Source: Hawksworthiomyces lignivorus (lineage: Eukaryota > Ascomycota > Sordariomycetes > Ophiostomatales > Ophiostomataceae). Taken from it: a DNA stretch of 64,000 nucleotides. Where the stretch lies: positions 62,001 through 126,000 of the forward strand of contig NTMA01000063.1 in assembly GCA_002917075.1 (NCBI GenBank), in the 5' to 3' direction. Position 1 is the first letter of the stretch. Each line of letters begins with the position of its first letter. The notes beneath the pieces were generated by a model. That model did not search any database, was not told the origin of the DNA, and was given only the letters and a program-made list of their open reading frames with translations. Shown in pieces: positions 24,701 to 38,100 of this stretch. A program made the translations under genes and the position numbers.

Positions 24701-24900
24701 TACAGTATACTAAGTGTGTACTCCATAGTGTACTTGCGCCTCCGAACAAAGCATTCCTGATGGCGGCTCCTCCTCTGCCTTAATTTCTCTCTATCGCGTA
24801 CTGCTGCAGGCCAGTTGATGTACTCTCCCGGTCTCCCGCAGCCTTAAAGATGGTCCTCTTCTTGTCTACCACTTGTTGTCAGGCTAACTCCACACCAAAT

Positions 24901-25386
24901 CGACTACCATGTACGTACTTTGAGTCTTTGCTAGGTAAGGTACCTAATTAGGTTATGTACCTGTTTAATGTCTTCTATCCCCCCCCCCCCCCCTACCAAG
25001 GGCGTGAAGTTCAGATTAGAGCTCGATCGTAGTGTGAACATTGGAAGAAGAAAGCAACGAAAAAACAGTATACACACTCGCACTGCCAGACGTACCACTT
25101 TCTTTCTTGATGTTCCTTTCATTTCGTATAACTATCCTCCTTTCCTCCTTCCTTCCTTCCATTCTTTCTCATCATCACAACCATTCTCTTTCTCTCTCAC
25201 TTCTTTCTCTTTCTCATCCCTTCAAGCTCAAGAATCTTGATATCTTTCTCTCATCTCAAGGCATTCTTCAGCTCGTTCTTTCTGTTTTCCTCAAACGAGC
25301 CAGAGAATCGCGTCGTGTATAATTCTTGTACAATCCAGCCACTTGCATACAACACCTTTATATTATCATAATTTCTATTATACAGC
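24901..25386 (+). promoter_or_regulatory. Proximal promoter and pyrimidine-rich leader of the C2H2 gene
   Basis: GGTAAGGTACCTAATTAGG lies at 24933-24951, a KpnI-type palindrome common in Sordariomycete intergenic DNA. A run of 15 C follows at 24979-24993, then a strongly CT-rich stretch at about 25135-25290. Such tracts typically mark transcription start regions and leaders in filamentous fungi. Short upstream ATGs precede the main start. Confidence 0.5.
24979..24993 (+). repeat. Homopolymer of 15 C
   Basis: An uninterrupted run of 15 C about 400 bases before the C2H2 start codon. Its exact length may be affected by sequencing error. Confidence 0.85.
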
Positions 25387-26944
25387 ATGATGGACATGAA
25401 GATGGACGACTACTGCACCCTGGTTGCTAACCAGGAGCAGCAACACCATCACCAACACTCTCCATACTCGGACATGCCTCAGGGACACCATGACAGCTTC
25501 TCATCGGCATCGTCGGGCTCGTCTTCTAGCTATGATCCTTTCACTCCTGTGTCCGGCAGATCTTCACCAAATATCGACCACCGTCTTGGTTCTGTAAGCT
25601 CTGTCGACTTCAACGCTGCCAATGCGGCTGCAGCAGCCGCGGCAGCTGGCTCTTTCTCAGGTGTTACTTTGGATTTGACGCCACCCCCTTCAGCTACTGT
25701 GCCATACTTCAACTTGACCATGCCACCCAACGCGGCTGCCGCTGCTGCTGCTGCCGCTTCTATGGCAATGGTTACCACGACATCAGCGCCAGATATGACC
25801 AGCAGCTATCTCTCTTCTTCCAGCTTCCCGCACGCTCCTGCAACCCCAGAACGCCACAACAGCATCAGCAGCCATGGTACGGCAACCAGCCCTACTAGCC
25901 CCTCGCACATGCTGTCTTCGTCCTACCCGGCGTCCATTTCGTCCATGTCTTCCATGACATCCATGTCTTCCGTCGGATCCTCTGCCTCACATAACGTCCT
26001 TTGCGGCCCTGCCACTCCGGATGCCTATCCTTTCCCGGAAATGCACAGCAAGCAGCACCAAAGCACGCAGGCCCACCAGCACCAGCAGCCACTTCCGCCA
26101 TTCTCGCAGCGCCCTCACCACCACTCACCCACGTACATGTTCCCTACGCCGCCGCCCTCGCACGCCATGCACAACGAGTGTGGTGATATCTCGCCATCTG
26201 AATTTTACTGGCAGAGCCGTCCGGAAAGCCCACCAATTGCCTCATTCTTTGACGAGCGGCCCTCGCTGCCGCCGCCGCCGCCGTCTGCCACTCTCAAGTC
26301 ATCTGTCGTTAAGCGCGAGACTGGCAGCGAAGAGTACTATTCTCACGAAGACGACCGGAGGTACTCGACTGCTTCTTCTGCTTCTTCCTATAGCACGACA
26401 CCTACCCCTCGCCGGCGTCTATTTCTTGACAACGCCCAGCTCAAGACAGCCGCCCTTCACAAGCGGATAGGCACCCCCCACTACGGCCACTACAGTAGCG
26501 GCAACAACTCGCCAACCATGGGCGGCACTATCATCACCCGCAATGGCATCCAGGTGTCCAAGGTCTCCTCTGGAGCATTCAAGTGCATCGTGCCTGGCTG
26601 TCCTTCTCGGCCATTTAAGCGGTCAGAGCACTTAAAGCGCCATGTCACAACGTACGTTACTTTTCTATGCTCCTTGCCTTGTATATTTGCTACCATTTGT
26701 TTGGACAAAACTGGCTAACTCTATTTTCAGACACCACGAAAACAAAGACGCCTTCCCCTGCGAGTTCTGTGGTCGCAGTTTCAACCGCAAAGATAACTGG
26801 CGCTCTCACCTCAAGCTGCACACCGTATCTCGAGGAAAGAATGCCCGAACTGACTACTACGCTAAGGCCGTGCGTGTCTACGACGAAGAGATGCGGAAAG
26901 TAAGCAAATGCCGCCCACGGAAGGAGAAAGGTTACCACATGTGA
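25387..26944 (+). CDS. C2H2 zinc-finger transcription factor (possibly FlbC-like)
   Basis: Two exons: 25387-26651 and 26731-26944, separated by a 79-bp intron (donor GTACGT, branch GGCTAAC, acceptor TTTTCAG). The product is 492 residues. The long N-terminus is rich in Ser, His, Pro, Gln and Ala, with poly-Ala blocks near residues 80-90 and 118-127, as in activation regions. Two zinc fingers sit at the C-terminus: CIVPGC..HLKRHVTTH (about 400-424, C-x4-C) and CEFCGRSFNRKDNWRSHLKLH (about 431-451, C-x2-C). A basic tail follows (GKNARTDYY..RPRKEKGYHM). The intron falls just before the last His of finger 1. This is a sequence-specific nuclear regulator. Two C-terminal fingers and a Ser/His-rich N-terminus resemble the conidiation regulator FlbC, but I cannot confirm orthology. 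It is the only confident gene between 9.3 and 39.1 kb. Confidence 0.9.
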
Positions 26945-27552
26945 CGTGGAGGCAAATGCAAATTCCTAGTCTATATTCTGTTTGCTTCTTTTTTTGGTGC
27001 ACATTACGACAATATTGCGTTACTTGATATCACTTGGGGATAAAGTATTTTCTATTCACACGGAGTTTTGGGGGCATCGGAAACAAATGGCTTTGGGGGA
27101 GTGTATATGGATCATTCTGGAGGTACGGATTTTGTTATGAAACTGCACATGTCATTATTCTTTATTCTTTTCACCTCCCAACTGCTTCGAGCAGATCTTT
27201 GTTCTAATAGGGATACCTTTCAAAAGGGTCTAAAGTCAAAAATTATGTATCTTATGTACGCTATACGGAATTGGACGGCTTAGTATACAAAGAGGACAAG
27301 GGAACCTTTGGACAAAAAAAATTATTACTTTTTGTTAGTCATAGGTCATATCTCATAGTATTTCTCTTTGGCCTCGCAACATGAAAGCAATGCAACATGC
27401 GCGACAGTGATATATAAAAATAAGGCTATCAACCAACATGAGTTGCCTATTTGATCATGGATGCCATGTAAAATGGTTATGTATCCCGCAATCCTCATAT
27501 GCGTACATATGATTTATCCTATTTCTGTATTTACATTTATTTACCACTTCAA

Positions 27553-27554
<2 letters not shown>

Positions 27555-27593
<39 letters not shown>
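27555..27593 (+). repeat. Poly(A) tract, 39 A
   Basis: This is the longest homopolymer in the window. It could be replication slippage or the tail of a retrotransposed transcript. I could not find a clear target-site duplication or a recognisable body upstream. Confidence 0.85.
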
Positions 27594-27595
<2 letters not shown>

Positions 27596-27954
27596 GGCGG
27601 CATGAAACAGCAGGTAAAGAGCAGAGTGAAAGAACATACTTAAAATGAATCACAAAACTGCCACTTACAGGGGATGACAGAAAAACTTACCGGCGTAAAC
27701 ACCTAATCTTGGACGAAGTAGATGAAGATGAATAAATCTAGGACACGATAAGAAAATGGCAGTAGTTGATGGATCGGGTTGCCCTAGCAGCTGAGCTGAG
27801 ATCACAAGAAAGCCATGAAAAAGAAAGGAAGCCCCTAAGGCGGAGTCGACGTACATAAGAAAAAGAAAAAAATGCAATAATTGCATAATAGCCACTGGGC
27901 CTTGGGTTTACTGAGCCACACGCTACGACTAAATGCTTCAAACTGCTCCAAAGG

Positions 27955-28020
27955 CCTAGTCCTTGTCCTAGCCCTTGTCCTTGTCCTTGACCTTGTTCTT
28001 GACCTTGTCCTCGACCTAGA
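27955..28020. repeat. Hexamer minisatellite (CCTTGT type), 11 units
   Basis: Eleven contiguous 6-bp units, mostly CCTTGT with variants CCTAGC, CCTTGA, TCTTGA, CCTCGA and CCTAGA. The variation between units indicates an old or interrupted array. Confidence 0.85.
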
Positions 28021-31000
28021 ACAAGCTCTGACCACCTCTTCTTTCTGAGTATGGATACTCCGTCCCACACCCCCCTGCGAGTGTCTCCGCTTTTCAGCTA
28101 ATGTGCGACTTCATACGAGAGCACTGCGTGAGTGAACTCGGCCTGGTCTGGCCATGAAACGAATTTGATATCTAGCTTCACCTCAATCTTACTCTACTTT
28201 GGTGGTATTTTCCACTTCCTTTCACCAAGTTGGCCTTTTTAGCTTGCTATTCTGTCGTACTTTCCTTGCATTTCAGATTGTGATAGGTTTCCCATTTCTG
28301 GTATTTACTCTACATTTCGCATAAGACAATGACCGCGAGACAAGCCGCAGCTCCACCTGATCTTCTTCCTTGCCCACAATACTTCGTATTGGCGCATCTC
28401 TCCCAAGTCCACCAAGTCTCTAGATACCTTTGCCCATCATTGCCTCATTCGTGCAAGGCGGCTTTCGTTTCTATACCTGTCTTCCTCTCTTCCCGTTTCT
28501 CTGTTGCTTGTCTGTGAGGTATCTGAAACTAACTGCGCAGCATCTGCCCTTCGTACCTTGCACCTTTTTGCCCTCTAAGACACGCAGCAGCGATCCCCTT
28601 CGCTTTCCTATAGAAGACTCACGACCGCAAGTAAAATAAACAAGCTCCATCAGAATTGACTGCAAATTTAAGACGCGTCCCCCGCAAGACATTTGGAGAG
28701 AGGCTGATGGTCTCCACTCGCCGTATTTTAGAAAGAATGGACTTCTCGTCATTCATATGTCACGGCGCACATCGTTTTTGTCCATCTCTTCTCTCCATCC
28801 TCTTCTGGGTCAGCCTGTTCCCCACGCCCCCCTCCTCTAGAGCTCTCCAGATTTGAAGCCAACCGGCCGCCAGATTAGCGCTTCGGCCGTGAGCTTTGTC
28901 GCGTCTTATCGAATTATTTCCCCTCTTTTGTTGTGTGCCCTTATCCCTCTTCGTTATTTTGCCCTCTTTACGAGCTTTCTTTACTCTCCTAAATTCATTC
29001 CGCTATCGCTAGATGGGCAAAGCATCACAGACTACCAACTTGGCGCCTGCCCATCGACATCTCCCCCTCCGTCACAAGATACTCGTCTAGATATGCCATT
29101 TTAAAATGCTTTCTGCTTGTCTTTCCCCTCTTCTCTACTTGAGGCCTCTTACCGGCTACTCGGGTTCGTATATGACCCCTATCTCGTCTACGTTCCTTGC
29201 TCTATCTGTCCAAATAATTAAAAGGTGTGTGACGTCTTGTCGCCTCTCGGGCCTAGTTCCTGACTCCTTAAATTCGACTTACTAGTCTGCGTATCAATAC
29301 CCCGCACGAACTCGTGGATCTTGTGATGCTTGATAGTTGGTCATCGAGATAAGTTGTTGCGGTCTTCTCTGTGTTTCTGTCGGCCGTCCTTCTCGGTGCT
29401 TACCATCAAGTGTTGGCTGAGGTTTGCTGTTTGTGGCGTCAGTGGCTAATTTTGCTTGTGTTATTACCAAAAATAGTATGCAGCTTGAGTCAAAGACGAG
29501 CATAGTTGTGCGTTGGAGCATCTGATGAGTCTCGCGGCACAGATGCGAACACTGTCTACCAAGCATCATATGCATCTTTTCACCAAAGAACAGAAACAGC
29601 CCAAAGAATCATACCTGGGAGGCTGCCTGGTCGCTAAGGCGTATCTTAACGCACGCTAAAGCACGTGGATGCCATCATATTCACGTCCTGCTTATTTCTT
29701 TGCCTGTGAAGTCTAGATGAGGGGAAATGAAAGCTCGCTTAGTCTGGTTTCCACCCCTCTTGCTCACCACCTCACCTCATCCAGCACTTCTAATTCTTAT
29801 TCTATTTCTTGGTGGGTGGGAGGGGCTTTCTCTTGATGGTGTCGACGTTGGCATCTTCTCTGGGCCTTATCTGTGACTGTATGGAATGGTGTGCGTCAGT
29901 GGGAATGTCCAAACTGCATGACCATCAAGTTCTCAGCTCCATCGTAAGAACAGAGCAACTGCCATTGGGATATGCACGTCTCCTGCGCAACAGTGCATGA
30001 ATGTGTTTTAAAAATTGTCTTCAAAAGTGCGGCGCACAACGCAAATGTGCAAACGTAGACGCTTTTTTTTTTATCTCAGGTAAAACAAGAGCAGCAATTC
30101 CCATCCGCTAACATGCAGGAGAGCCACTTGGCAACCACGAAAAATGGACCTGGCGTGCGACCTGTATTGATCTTTTCCATGCAATCCAGTGGTAAAATGG
30201 TGCAGGAACCGCGTTCCGGTGACCCACCTCCCCAAGCTAATGCTGTATCTCACCGTGAATAAAGTGGTGATCGGCGCGGCGGTTGAGCTCCACACATAAG
30301 CCGCCTGGCATTGGTTTGTGCACGACGTACGACTTGTCCAATATTATTCACAAACATTCTCCCTGACCGCTGGAGGCTGAGAAAGAGCAACAGGAGATAA
30401 AACAAGGGGATACATACTTGGGCATAGCGTGTGTCTGGAGCTCCCACCCTGGAAGCGCCTAGGCTGGATGAGGAGGTATTTTCCATGCCTTACGTAGCTC
30501 ACCTGCATATCTGTGATGCTTAAACGAATGGGCAGAGACCGTCTGTCTTGGACCTACAGCTATTCATTCCTCTTTTTCGGCTCGCCACCACATCTTCCTA
30601 AAAGCTTAGCCGCACGTACGGTGTCGTCATGGATGTTGATTGAAAAGCGAAGCGAGTGAGCAAGACGAAAAGGGAAGAAGAGAGGCAGCTGCCATTCCAA
30701 TTACGGATTGCTTCCCCATTCTGATGTGACGTACGCCATTTCAGACTACTCAGACGTGCATAAAACTAGTCGCACACATGGAGTGGTCAGAATTTACTAA
30801 GGCGGAGAGAAATTGTCAGCCAAGGCCGACGGCATCTGAGGTTGCACACCATGTGAAAGAAAATGAAGCTCCAGACACAGTGCCACGCACGGTATGCTGT
30901 ACGAAGCAACTAAGCAAGAGCTCTTTCAACCCACATGTGCTGACAGTGTGAGTTTGCTCTCGCCAGAAAGCACGAACAAACTCTCTCGAGCTACCAACAG

Positions 31001-32094
31001 AGGGGCGAATGTGAAGTGAAATGTGACATATGTCCCGATTCTCTCTTATTCTTTACTTTTCTAACTCAAATTTTAATTTCTTCTTTTTTAGAGAACTTTT
31101 ACAAACGTTGAAGGATTTGCTTTTTTTGTTCTGGTTTCTGTGTTTCTATGGTGCCTTTGTCTCATTTAAAGGACCTTTGTCCTGCCATAATCAAACCCGA
31201 CGCCAACCGGCCAAGATAAGAAGTTCACGAGAAGAAGCGCCCACACAGGCTGCAAGATAGCGAGACCTTAGTTGAAAATCCTCCGGAGTACGTCAACGGC
31301 TCGCACATAGCACAGGCTAAAGGACATGGGGAGACACTCGAATGATCTACAAAAAAAAAGATACTGTGCACCGGCCTTCCGTACCAAGACGAGGAACTAC
31401 TAGTGGCAGTTAGCTGTTGATCTCTTCTCTCTGGTTTGCTCATTGTTTTTGGAACAGCTTTGGTCCATCGCAGGATTGGTTGCTGTGGGCTCTGAGACGA
31501 AGGAGAGAAGCGAGGCGGATGGCAAGCCAGAACAGACGGAGAAGCACCAGGCTGAAAACAGACAGTAAAAAATTGTCCTCGCAGCAGACTGGTCATAAAT
31601 AAGAGCCAACGGCATCAATTACTTGGCCCCCAAAGGCGCTCGTAGAGCACATTGTCCAGCCTTTATTGCTTTCGCATTTTTTTCCAACTTTCGGCCTTTC
31701 TCTCTGTTAGGCCAAGCAGCTGTTAGGGATCACCTCTCACCGTGCTCTTTCTCAGCACTTATCCGTGCCGCTCCTCCATAATACAGAGCTCTATAGTAAG
31801 ACACGATAGCCTTGGCCTGGGAGAGAGACGCGAGAGAGATGCGATCAACGAAAGAGGCTTATCCACGAGCTCTAACAGCTCATCCCTGTGTAAGCCACAT
31901 CCCCACGACCCGGGAGCCCCAGCCAATCCCAAAACAGTCTCTTTCCCCAATGGCACTTTGCTGAGTGCTTGCCCCTCACCCACCACAGAAACACTATTAG
32001 CTCTTACAGCGTGAGATGCGCTATGTGGGAGTCTGCAAGCAATCCTGACTATATCGGCTGAATCCCATAATAGCACTATTATGTTGCGACGCTT

Positions 32095-32118
32095 CCATGT
32101 ACATGTACATGTACATGG
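32095..32118. repeat. 24-bp perfect palindrome
   Basis: The half-site CCATGTACATGT is followed directly by its reverse complement. The core is a tandem ACATGT/GTACAT series. It could be a protein-binding site or a simple repeat. Confidence 0.8.
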
Positions 32119-35100
32119 TCGATCATAGGAGATAGCGGAAGCATACGCGGCGGCATATCTTGACAGGGGTCTCTCTCGTTTTTGGTAGCGTTGAATACAT
32201 CACACAGTAACATTTCAGCCTCGCATCTGCGTAAAATAAATGCTACTGTCAACTGTACACGTACATACGGGATATCGGCATCGCCGCCGTGTCTGCTGTG
32301 GGAGCCTCGAAAGTCCCTCCTGCGCTGATGTTTGATGCAAAGACATTTGTTTGTTTTTTATTTGGCTCTGCACAGCACATAAAAAAAAAGTCCCGCCGAA
32401 ATTATTCGATGCCGGGATACAACACCGGCCACCTCCCGCCGAAAAGCTGCAGTATAGCAGCACGAAGCAGAGAGAGGAGAGCGCAAAATCGACGACTTGC
32501 AGGTGCCGAATTTGTTGAGTGCTGATCCAAATGCAGGTCTGACGTTGAGTGTACTGATGATTGGCTGCAGACAAGGATTTTTGGCAAAACACGACGGCGT
32601 ACAGGTACACAACAATCTAAATCATCATGAATGGCATTGGATGTGGCGCTGTGTCGTAACTGCTGCGTCGGTACTTCGCTCGGAGTAAAAGAAAAAGAGC
32701 ATCTGGAACAGGTGGAGAAAAGGCCTTGTTAGGCCAGCCTGCTCTGAAGAAAATTTATTAAAAAAAAAAAAGTATAGCAGCTACACGGCACTTGTGTGCC
32801 GCAATATCAAAACCTGTGGTTTGCCATATTGCGTAGAGCCACCGCCCGGGTACTCGGATCTTGGGTTAAGGGGACAACTGTGGTGGTGTGGAAGGTTGCA
32901 TCCATTCTATTGGACAAATGAGAAAACTGGAGGCGTCTGATAATAAGCGTTAAGGCGATGTGTACACAGAGTACACAAGGCCTTGCTGGGTCTGGGTTAA
33001 ATTTGCCGAAACGCGTATTAAACGCTTCAAAAATGGAGTTGGAATTTGTAGCCAAAAGTAGAGAGGCAAAAAAGAAAAAAAGAGTATGGGGCAGAGCCAA
33101 GAAAGATGATCACCAAAACAAATGTCTTAGCAGTTTCAGGCACCTGTACTCTGCACATAACCAGGAGCAGAGGGAGGGGGAGCCGCTGTGCCCTGCGACT
33201 ATCTGGAATTGCATGTCTAGGATTTCAGGGGCGAGATAGGCAGCGATTTTCAGCAGTAGGAGAAGAGGGACAGGAGCGTCAGTGCACCAAAACCAAAGCA
33301 CGGTCACAACTGCTCGTTCTATCTCCCCTTAGTTCTTACCTCTCGGGTTCGCATCCTGTTGGAATATGGCCGCTGCCCTCTTATACTAGCCAGATCACTC
33401 GTCTTCGTGGAGGGGCGTGTGATAGCGAAGAGATGTGAAACGGACGAAAAAGGATAGCCATAGTTCGTCTGCCTTCCGAGTGTGAATTGGATTCTACGAG
33501 TCGGGAGGCTGGGACAATGTGTAGGCAAATATTCGGCGCAGGAGTGATCATCGCGGAAGTTTCAAAAAACTGCTCTCAGAAATTTCTAGTCTCAGAAGTT
33601 GCCAGAATCAGTCGAAGATGCCCCCCTCTTCTCTTCCATCGTTGGCTAAGATGTCTCGGGCCTGGAGACCAGGACATTGTTGAGATGTTGGAAATGAAGA
33701 GCCGAGACAAAGAGGATAAGAAAGTGTAGGAAAGGACAAAAGAGACTTCAGGAGTCAGATTCAACAAAGAAAATCTTGAGAAGAAAAACTTAAAAACAAA
33801 ATACGTAGAGCCCAAAACGTAGATACGTTGGCATATTCCCGCTTCCTAAGGCGACACAAATACATCTCTCCACTTGAAAGGCTCGTTGGCCGGCCGCAGA
33901 CCTCCATTTCCTTCCTTAGTATTTCCAAGGATCATAAAGTGGAGTGTGTAATACGAGAACGGCTAGAAGCAGAACAATAACAAGCTATGTTTGGATAGTT
34001 CCTAAAGCGAGAGGAAGAAAAGCCAAAGATAAGGCGAAAGCAAATAGTAGCACCGTAAAAAAAGAAAAAAAAAATTGTGAGAGGCTCTAGATAATGGGTT
34101 GATTGATCTAGATTGCGGGGAAAGAAATAAGAGAATGAAAGAGAGAAATAAGTCTACAGTAAATGAAGTATGAGTATCTCTAGAGCTGTAGGCTTAGACT
34201 AACAAAGAGAACAGACAGCCCAGGCGACTTCAAAGTGTAAGAAGTCCCGAAAGTCCCTGTAAAACCAATATCTAGACGGCACTTTTGATCCCTCTCCATC
34301 CAATTGCATCCCATAGTTATATCATGCTTCACGCACTTTCGTGCCGAATTCCGGTCTTCTCACGATAGTATTGCAAACTTCTCTCTAGGTAGTCTACCAG
34401 AGTGGTCGAGCGCTGGTCTTTTTCAGTGCCGGACCAAAGAGTCCGCCTCGTTCTACATGTTTTTTTGTCTTTGTACGTAATTCATCTTCTATAGTTCCTT
34501 TCCTGTAGTTCTTTTTCCTTTTCTTTTGTTTTCTTCTGTTCTCGCTTAAAAGGGCTTTTCATTGGAAGCAGAATTGCGTCTTCTAGGAGAGGCTTATGAA
34601 ATGGCAGATCCGTGGTTAGACGGAGCTGAGCATGCACACCGCCAGAACAGGAGAGTCTCCCGACTGCACGTTCTTGTTCCAGTAAATTAGTATTGGCGAA
34701 GGGGAAATTTACAGCAATGAAAGATATGATATTTGCATTAAGTCCATTTCGAGTTCACGAATCCTCACATGGAAAGGGCCTCAGCGCTGCTTCGTGTTGT
34801 TTGCGAGCTCGCTCTTTTGTGCTCGGTCTTCGGCTTCACAGCTCACAATGTGCTACCATTCGCGGCCTGCTGCTTCCAGAGAACGTACGGCAGGCCGTTG
34901 GCGAGCCCATATTCGCCTAATCCAACACGGCCCCCATTTCCCCTGAGCTGCTGTTACATTCTGCTTCCGAATATGAAGGCTTTTTTGATTGCTTGTAATT
35001 TGCTATTTTCCTCGGTGACTGCAGGTGACTGTCGGCCCGGGGGGATTCTATTTCACGGATATTTTAGTTATTTATTTTGAGATATGATAGCGCTGCCTTA

Positions 35101-38100
35101 TTTTATGTGGCTTGCGCAGCAATTTTTTTTCCTTTTAAGAATGCAGTTCTCATTTGCTTGCTGCTCTGTGGCTTACGTCCAAAAACTACCCCTGTTCCAA
35201 CAGCACATTAATATATCTTGAAGGAGGGTAGTATTGGAGAGAGCCATGGCTTTTGTTTTGTTTTGTCTTGTTTTGCTGTCCAAATACGTCGTAATAAGCC
35301 GTCTTACTGGGAGCAACCGTTTTGGCAGCGGGAGAAGGCCAGATGTTTCGTCTGATTCGACACAGCGCTGGCGATTCCGCTTCTTTCATGCAAGAGCCAT
35401 GAAACCTTAACTAACCAACACCCTTTGATTTAAGGTCCCCTCTATGTGGTTAAATTTAGCCTCACCTCTACATTTCTTTATCTTACTTTCTGTTTGCATT
35501 TGTGAGACTAAAAAAGACTTCGTTTTTGGGGTCCGTTTGAAAAAAAAAAAAAAACTTATTTTCTTTTTTCTTTTTGGTTTCTTTCGTGTTGGTTTGAGTA
35601 ATCGATGTTTACGGAACATTTGTTTATCTACCTGAAATTGGCGATGAGCCGTACTATGCTGCACTTCAGTTCATGAACTTGTATCGTATTTCCCACGTTC
35701 TTGTTTATCGAAAATCGGGTGAGGTTTAATAGGAGTTGCTCAAAGACATATGCGTTCTCACAAGACTCCTAGAGAATAAAAGGCTATGGATAAAGCGTAG
35801 TAAAGCTGATGAGAAGGTTTGAAGTGTGTACGACAGAAGGAAGCCGTCAAACAGCACACGCGCAACCGGCAGAATTTCTTACATGAGAATGACGAAGCAG
35901 AGATTGTGAGTTACCTGTGCCTCTGTGAGGCGAAAAATATCTGCAATGCTATAAAAACAGAACGTAAGATACAGGGTAATCGGGCCTTTCCCCAGTCGAA
36001 GACTTGAGAGGCTTTGAAGAGTTGCACGACGAGTACGAACTTAGAAAGTGCCTTTTTGAAGAGCCGAGCTGTATCGGTGCCCTTGCATGATGCTGGTTTC
36101 CCAGACGCCGAGTAATGTTAAAGAAGAAGTGTTGTACTTTGCAGTTTGTATGCCTGTTTTTTGAAAACGGCGGATCTGGTTGATGCTTTCAAGACAGACA
36201 TGCGAGATACGACCTTACAGTCCCTCCAGCGTTGCGCTTTGCGTCTTTTCGGTGTCTCCTAAGGCAGCTAAGAAAGATGAGGTTACAAAGCAAAGTGCAT
36301 CCGGCTCATTCTGCTCAATTGTTTCCGGCGAGCCCGTCAACAGCCGCCTTCGAAGAAGGTGTGGGATGCGTGGGGTGAAAATCATGTGCAGCGAGTCCCT
36401 GCGTGCGTGGGGCAAACAGCCCAATGCAGATCGTGACCACACATGCTAGGTGAAATGCGGCTGCCATTGGGCTTTCCAGCGTATTCAACCAACGCAAAGA
36501 GGAGAAGAACAGATCTAGCTTGGGACAAGATAAAGAGAACAATCACACGCGAGGACATGTTTTCTTTCTATTGCACGTTGTCCTTCGTCGACGGCTGTCC
36601 AACCCGTACTCTTTAGCCTCACGCCCCGGTGCCAACTTGACATGATGGCTTCACCCCCGGCGTTCGAGTTGTCACCTTGTCAACCTTGCCCGATTTCACC
36701 GGTTCAAAGAAAGGCAGAGATGGACTTTGCCGCGTTTGACCATGCTGCTTCTAGTTATCGGCGCAATATGCTTCCTGATCAGGCATAGGCCCGACTCGCG
36801 TTTGCGGAGGCCGCCACTGGCGCCTTTCTGCGTGTGTCAAAGACAAGTACGAGTACTCGTACGAGCACAGCTAGTAGACTAAGCTTTGGAAAACTGGCAG
36901 CGGGAGCAGCGAGAAAGTGACAGCAGTGACACGAAAGAGAGCTGCTTCTACGTCTTGCTAATTCACGCCATATGGGCCGTCTCTTTGTCCAGTCGCCTGC
37001 CCTAAGCAGTAGGCGTGCGTACTAAGTCCATCTCAAGCTTAGTGGTGCATATCATGTAAGCTGTGGAGAGGCATTGCACCTTCTGCTTCTTTGTAGAAAC
37101 TGGAGAAAGGGCGCTAATCAGCTCCAGTGGCGGGCGCTTTTTGTTTGCCTTCGCGGCAGTCCTTGAAGACATCACAATTTTACAGGGCTGCTGCAGAATT
37201 TTAGTGGGTCCAATGGTCGCTATGTTCCACTCTGTCGGGTCCTGCCGCGGATAATAAAGGACGGGGTGGGGGGCTGAAGAACCAAACCCATGATGGGCAG
37301 GGATGGGCGAAAGTGGCTACCAGCCGCCGTTGCGACTCGAATTGTCTTTTCTCGCTCTCTCCGGGGTATTCTCAAAGCCATCTAAATTTTCTTTTCTTTT
37401 CCTTCGTCCTTTTTTTAACACCAAAATAATAGGACCAATCGTTAGAACTTTGGTGGCCAAGAAATCATTTTGATCGGCCCGCAAGATAGTCGTCTGACTG
37501 ATTTCTGGCCTCCTCTCCTACGGAGTAAAGTCTCCGCCATGTCTCTTATCAAACCAAAGAGCCAATATTTGTTGCTTGCAGAGCATCTACGGGCCGGTCA
37601 ACAGAGGTCGGCATTTCGGTAGGTGAAGGAAGTGTCGGCACTTCAGTAGGAGGGTGGTAATGGGCTGCAATGATTGCTATTCCTTTCTGTCTTCTTGGCG
37701 AATGAGAAGTTCTGAAAGACGTCGAGCCCAGCCTCCGTTGTTCGTCGCCCGTGTGTCTTATTTCGTCTGCATATGTGGACGGGTGTTGGGAATCCTTAAA
37801 TTTAGCTCGTGGCTTATTTCTGTCATTTTTTGGAGAGACGATCAACCGGTCTTTTGCCAAATTTGTTTCTTTCCGTTTTCAAGGTCAATATCCCCAGGCT
37901 GCAGCATCTGGGGAGCCGGGTTCCCACCGCTGTATCATGGCTCTGTACAAGTACGTTTGTGAGGGTGACTGTGGACGTAAGTGTAAGCCCGTGGCAGACT
38001 CATGCGCGCGTGTGTGCATGTGCCTCCAAAAAAGTTCGTGAATGTGACAAAACGGCCTATTCTATTCATCCGAATGTTTCCTAATATGGATGCGCTTTCT

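Larger units (their letters stand above)
9277..24900. other. Gene-poor region upstream of the C2H2 regulator
   Basis: About 15.6 kb without a recognisable gene. Open frames on both strands are short (below about 145 codons), overlap one another, and show no domain, signal-peptide gene structure or coding-like GC. Composition is clearly lower in GC than the flanking coding blocks. It holds many A and T homopolymers (for example 15551-15571 and 20401-20420), CT-rich stretches, and two GC-richer patches: about 12270-12800, described separately, and about 22190-22340. I saw no terminal repeats, transposase or reverse transcriptase remnants and no tRNA. A regulatory domain or non-coding transcripts are possible, but this is inference. 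Confidence 0.6.

Noticed and set aside
9277..25386. Possible centromere or RIP-degraded transposon block
   Set aside because: GC is only moderately reduced, there are no long AT-rich TpA-dense stretches, and no repeated element remnants were seen by eye. Not excluded without computation.
34395..34455. Segment resembling a tRNA-Ser/Leu 5' part (AGAGTGGTCGAGCG)
   Set aside because: No T-arm or closing acceptor stem follows at the required distance.
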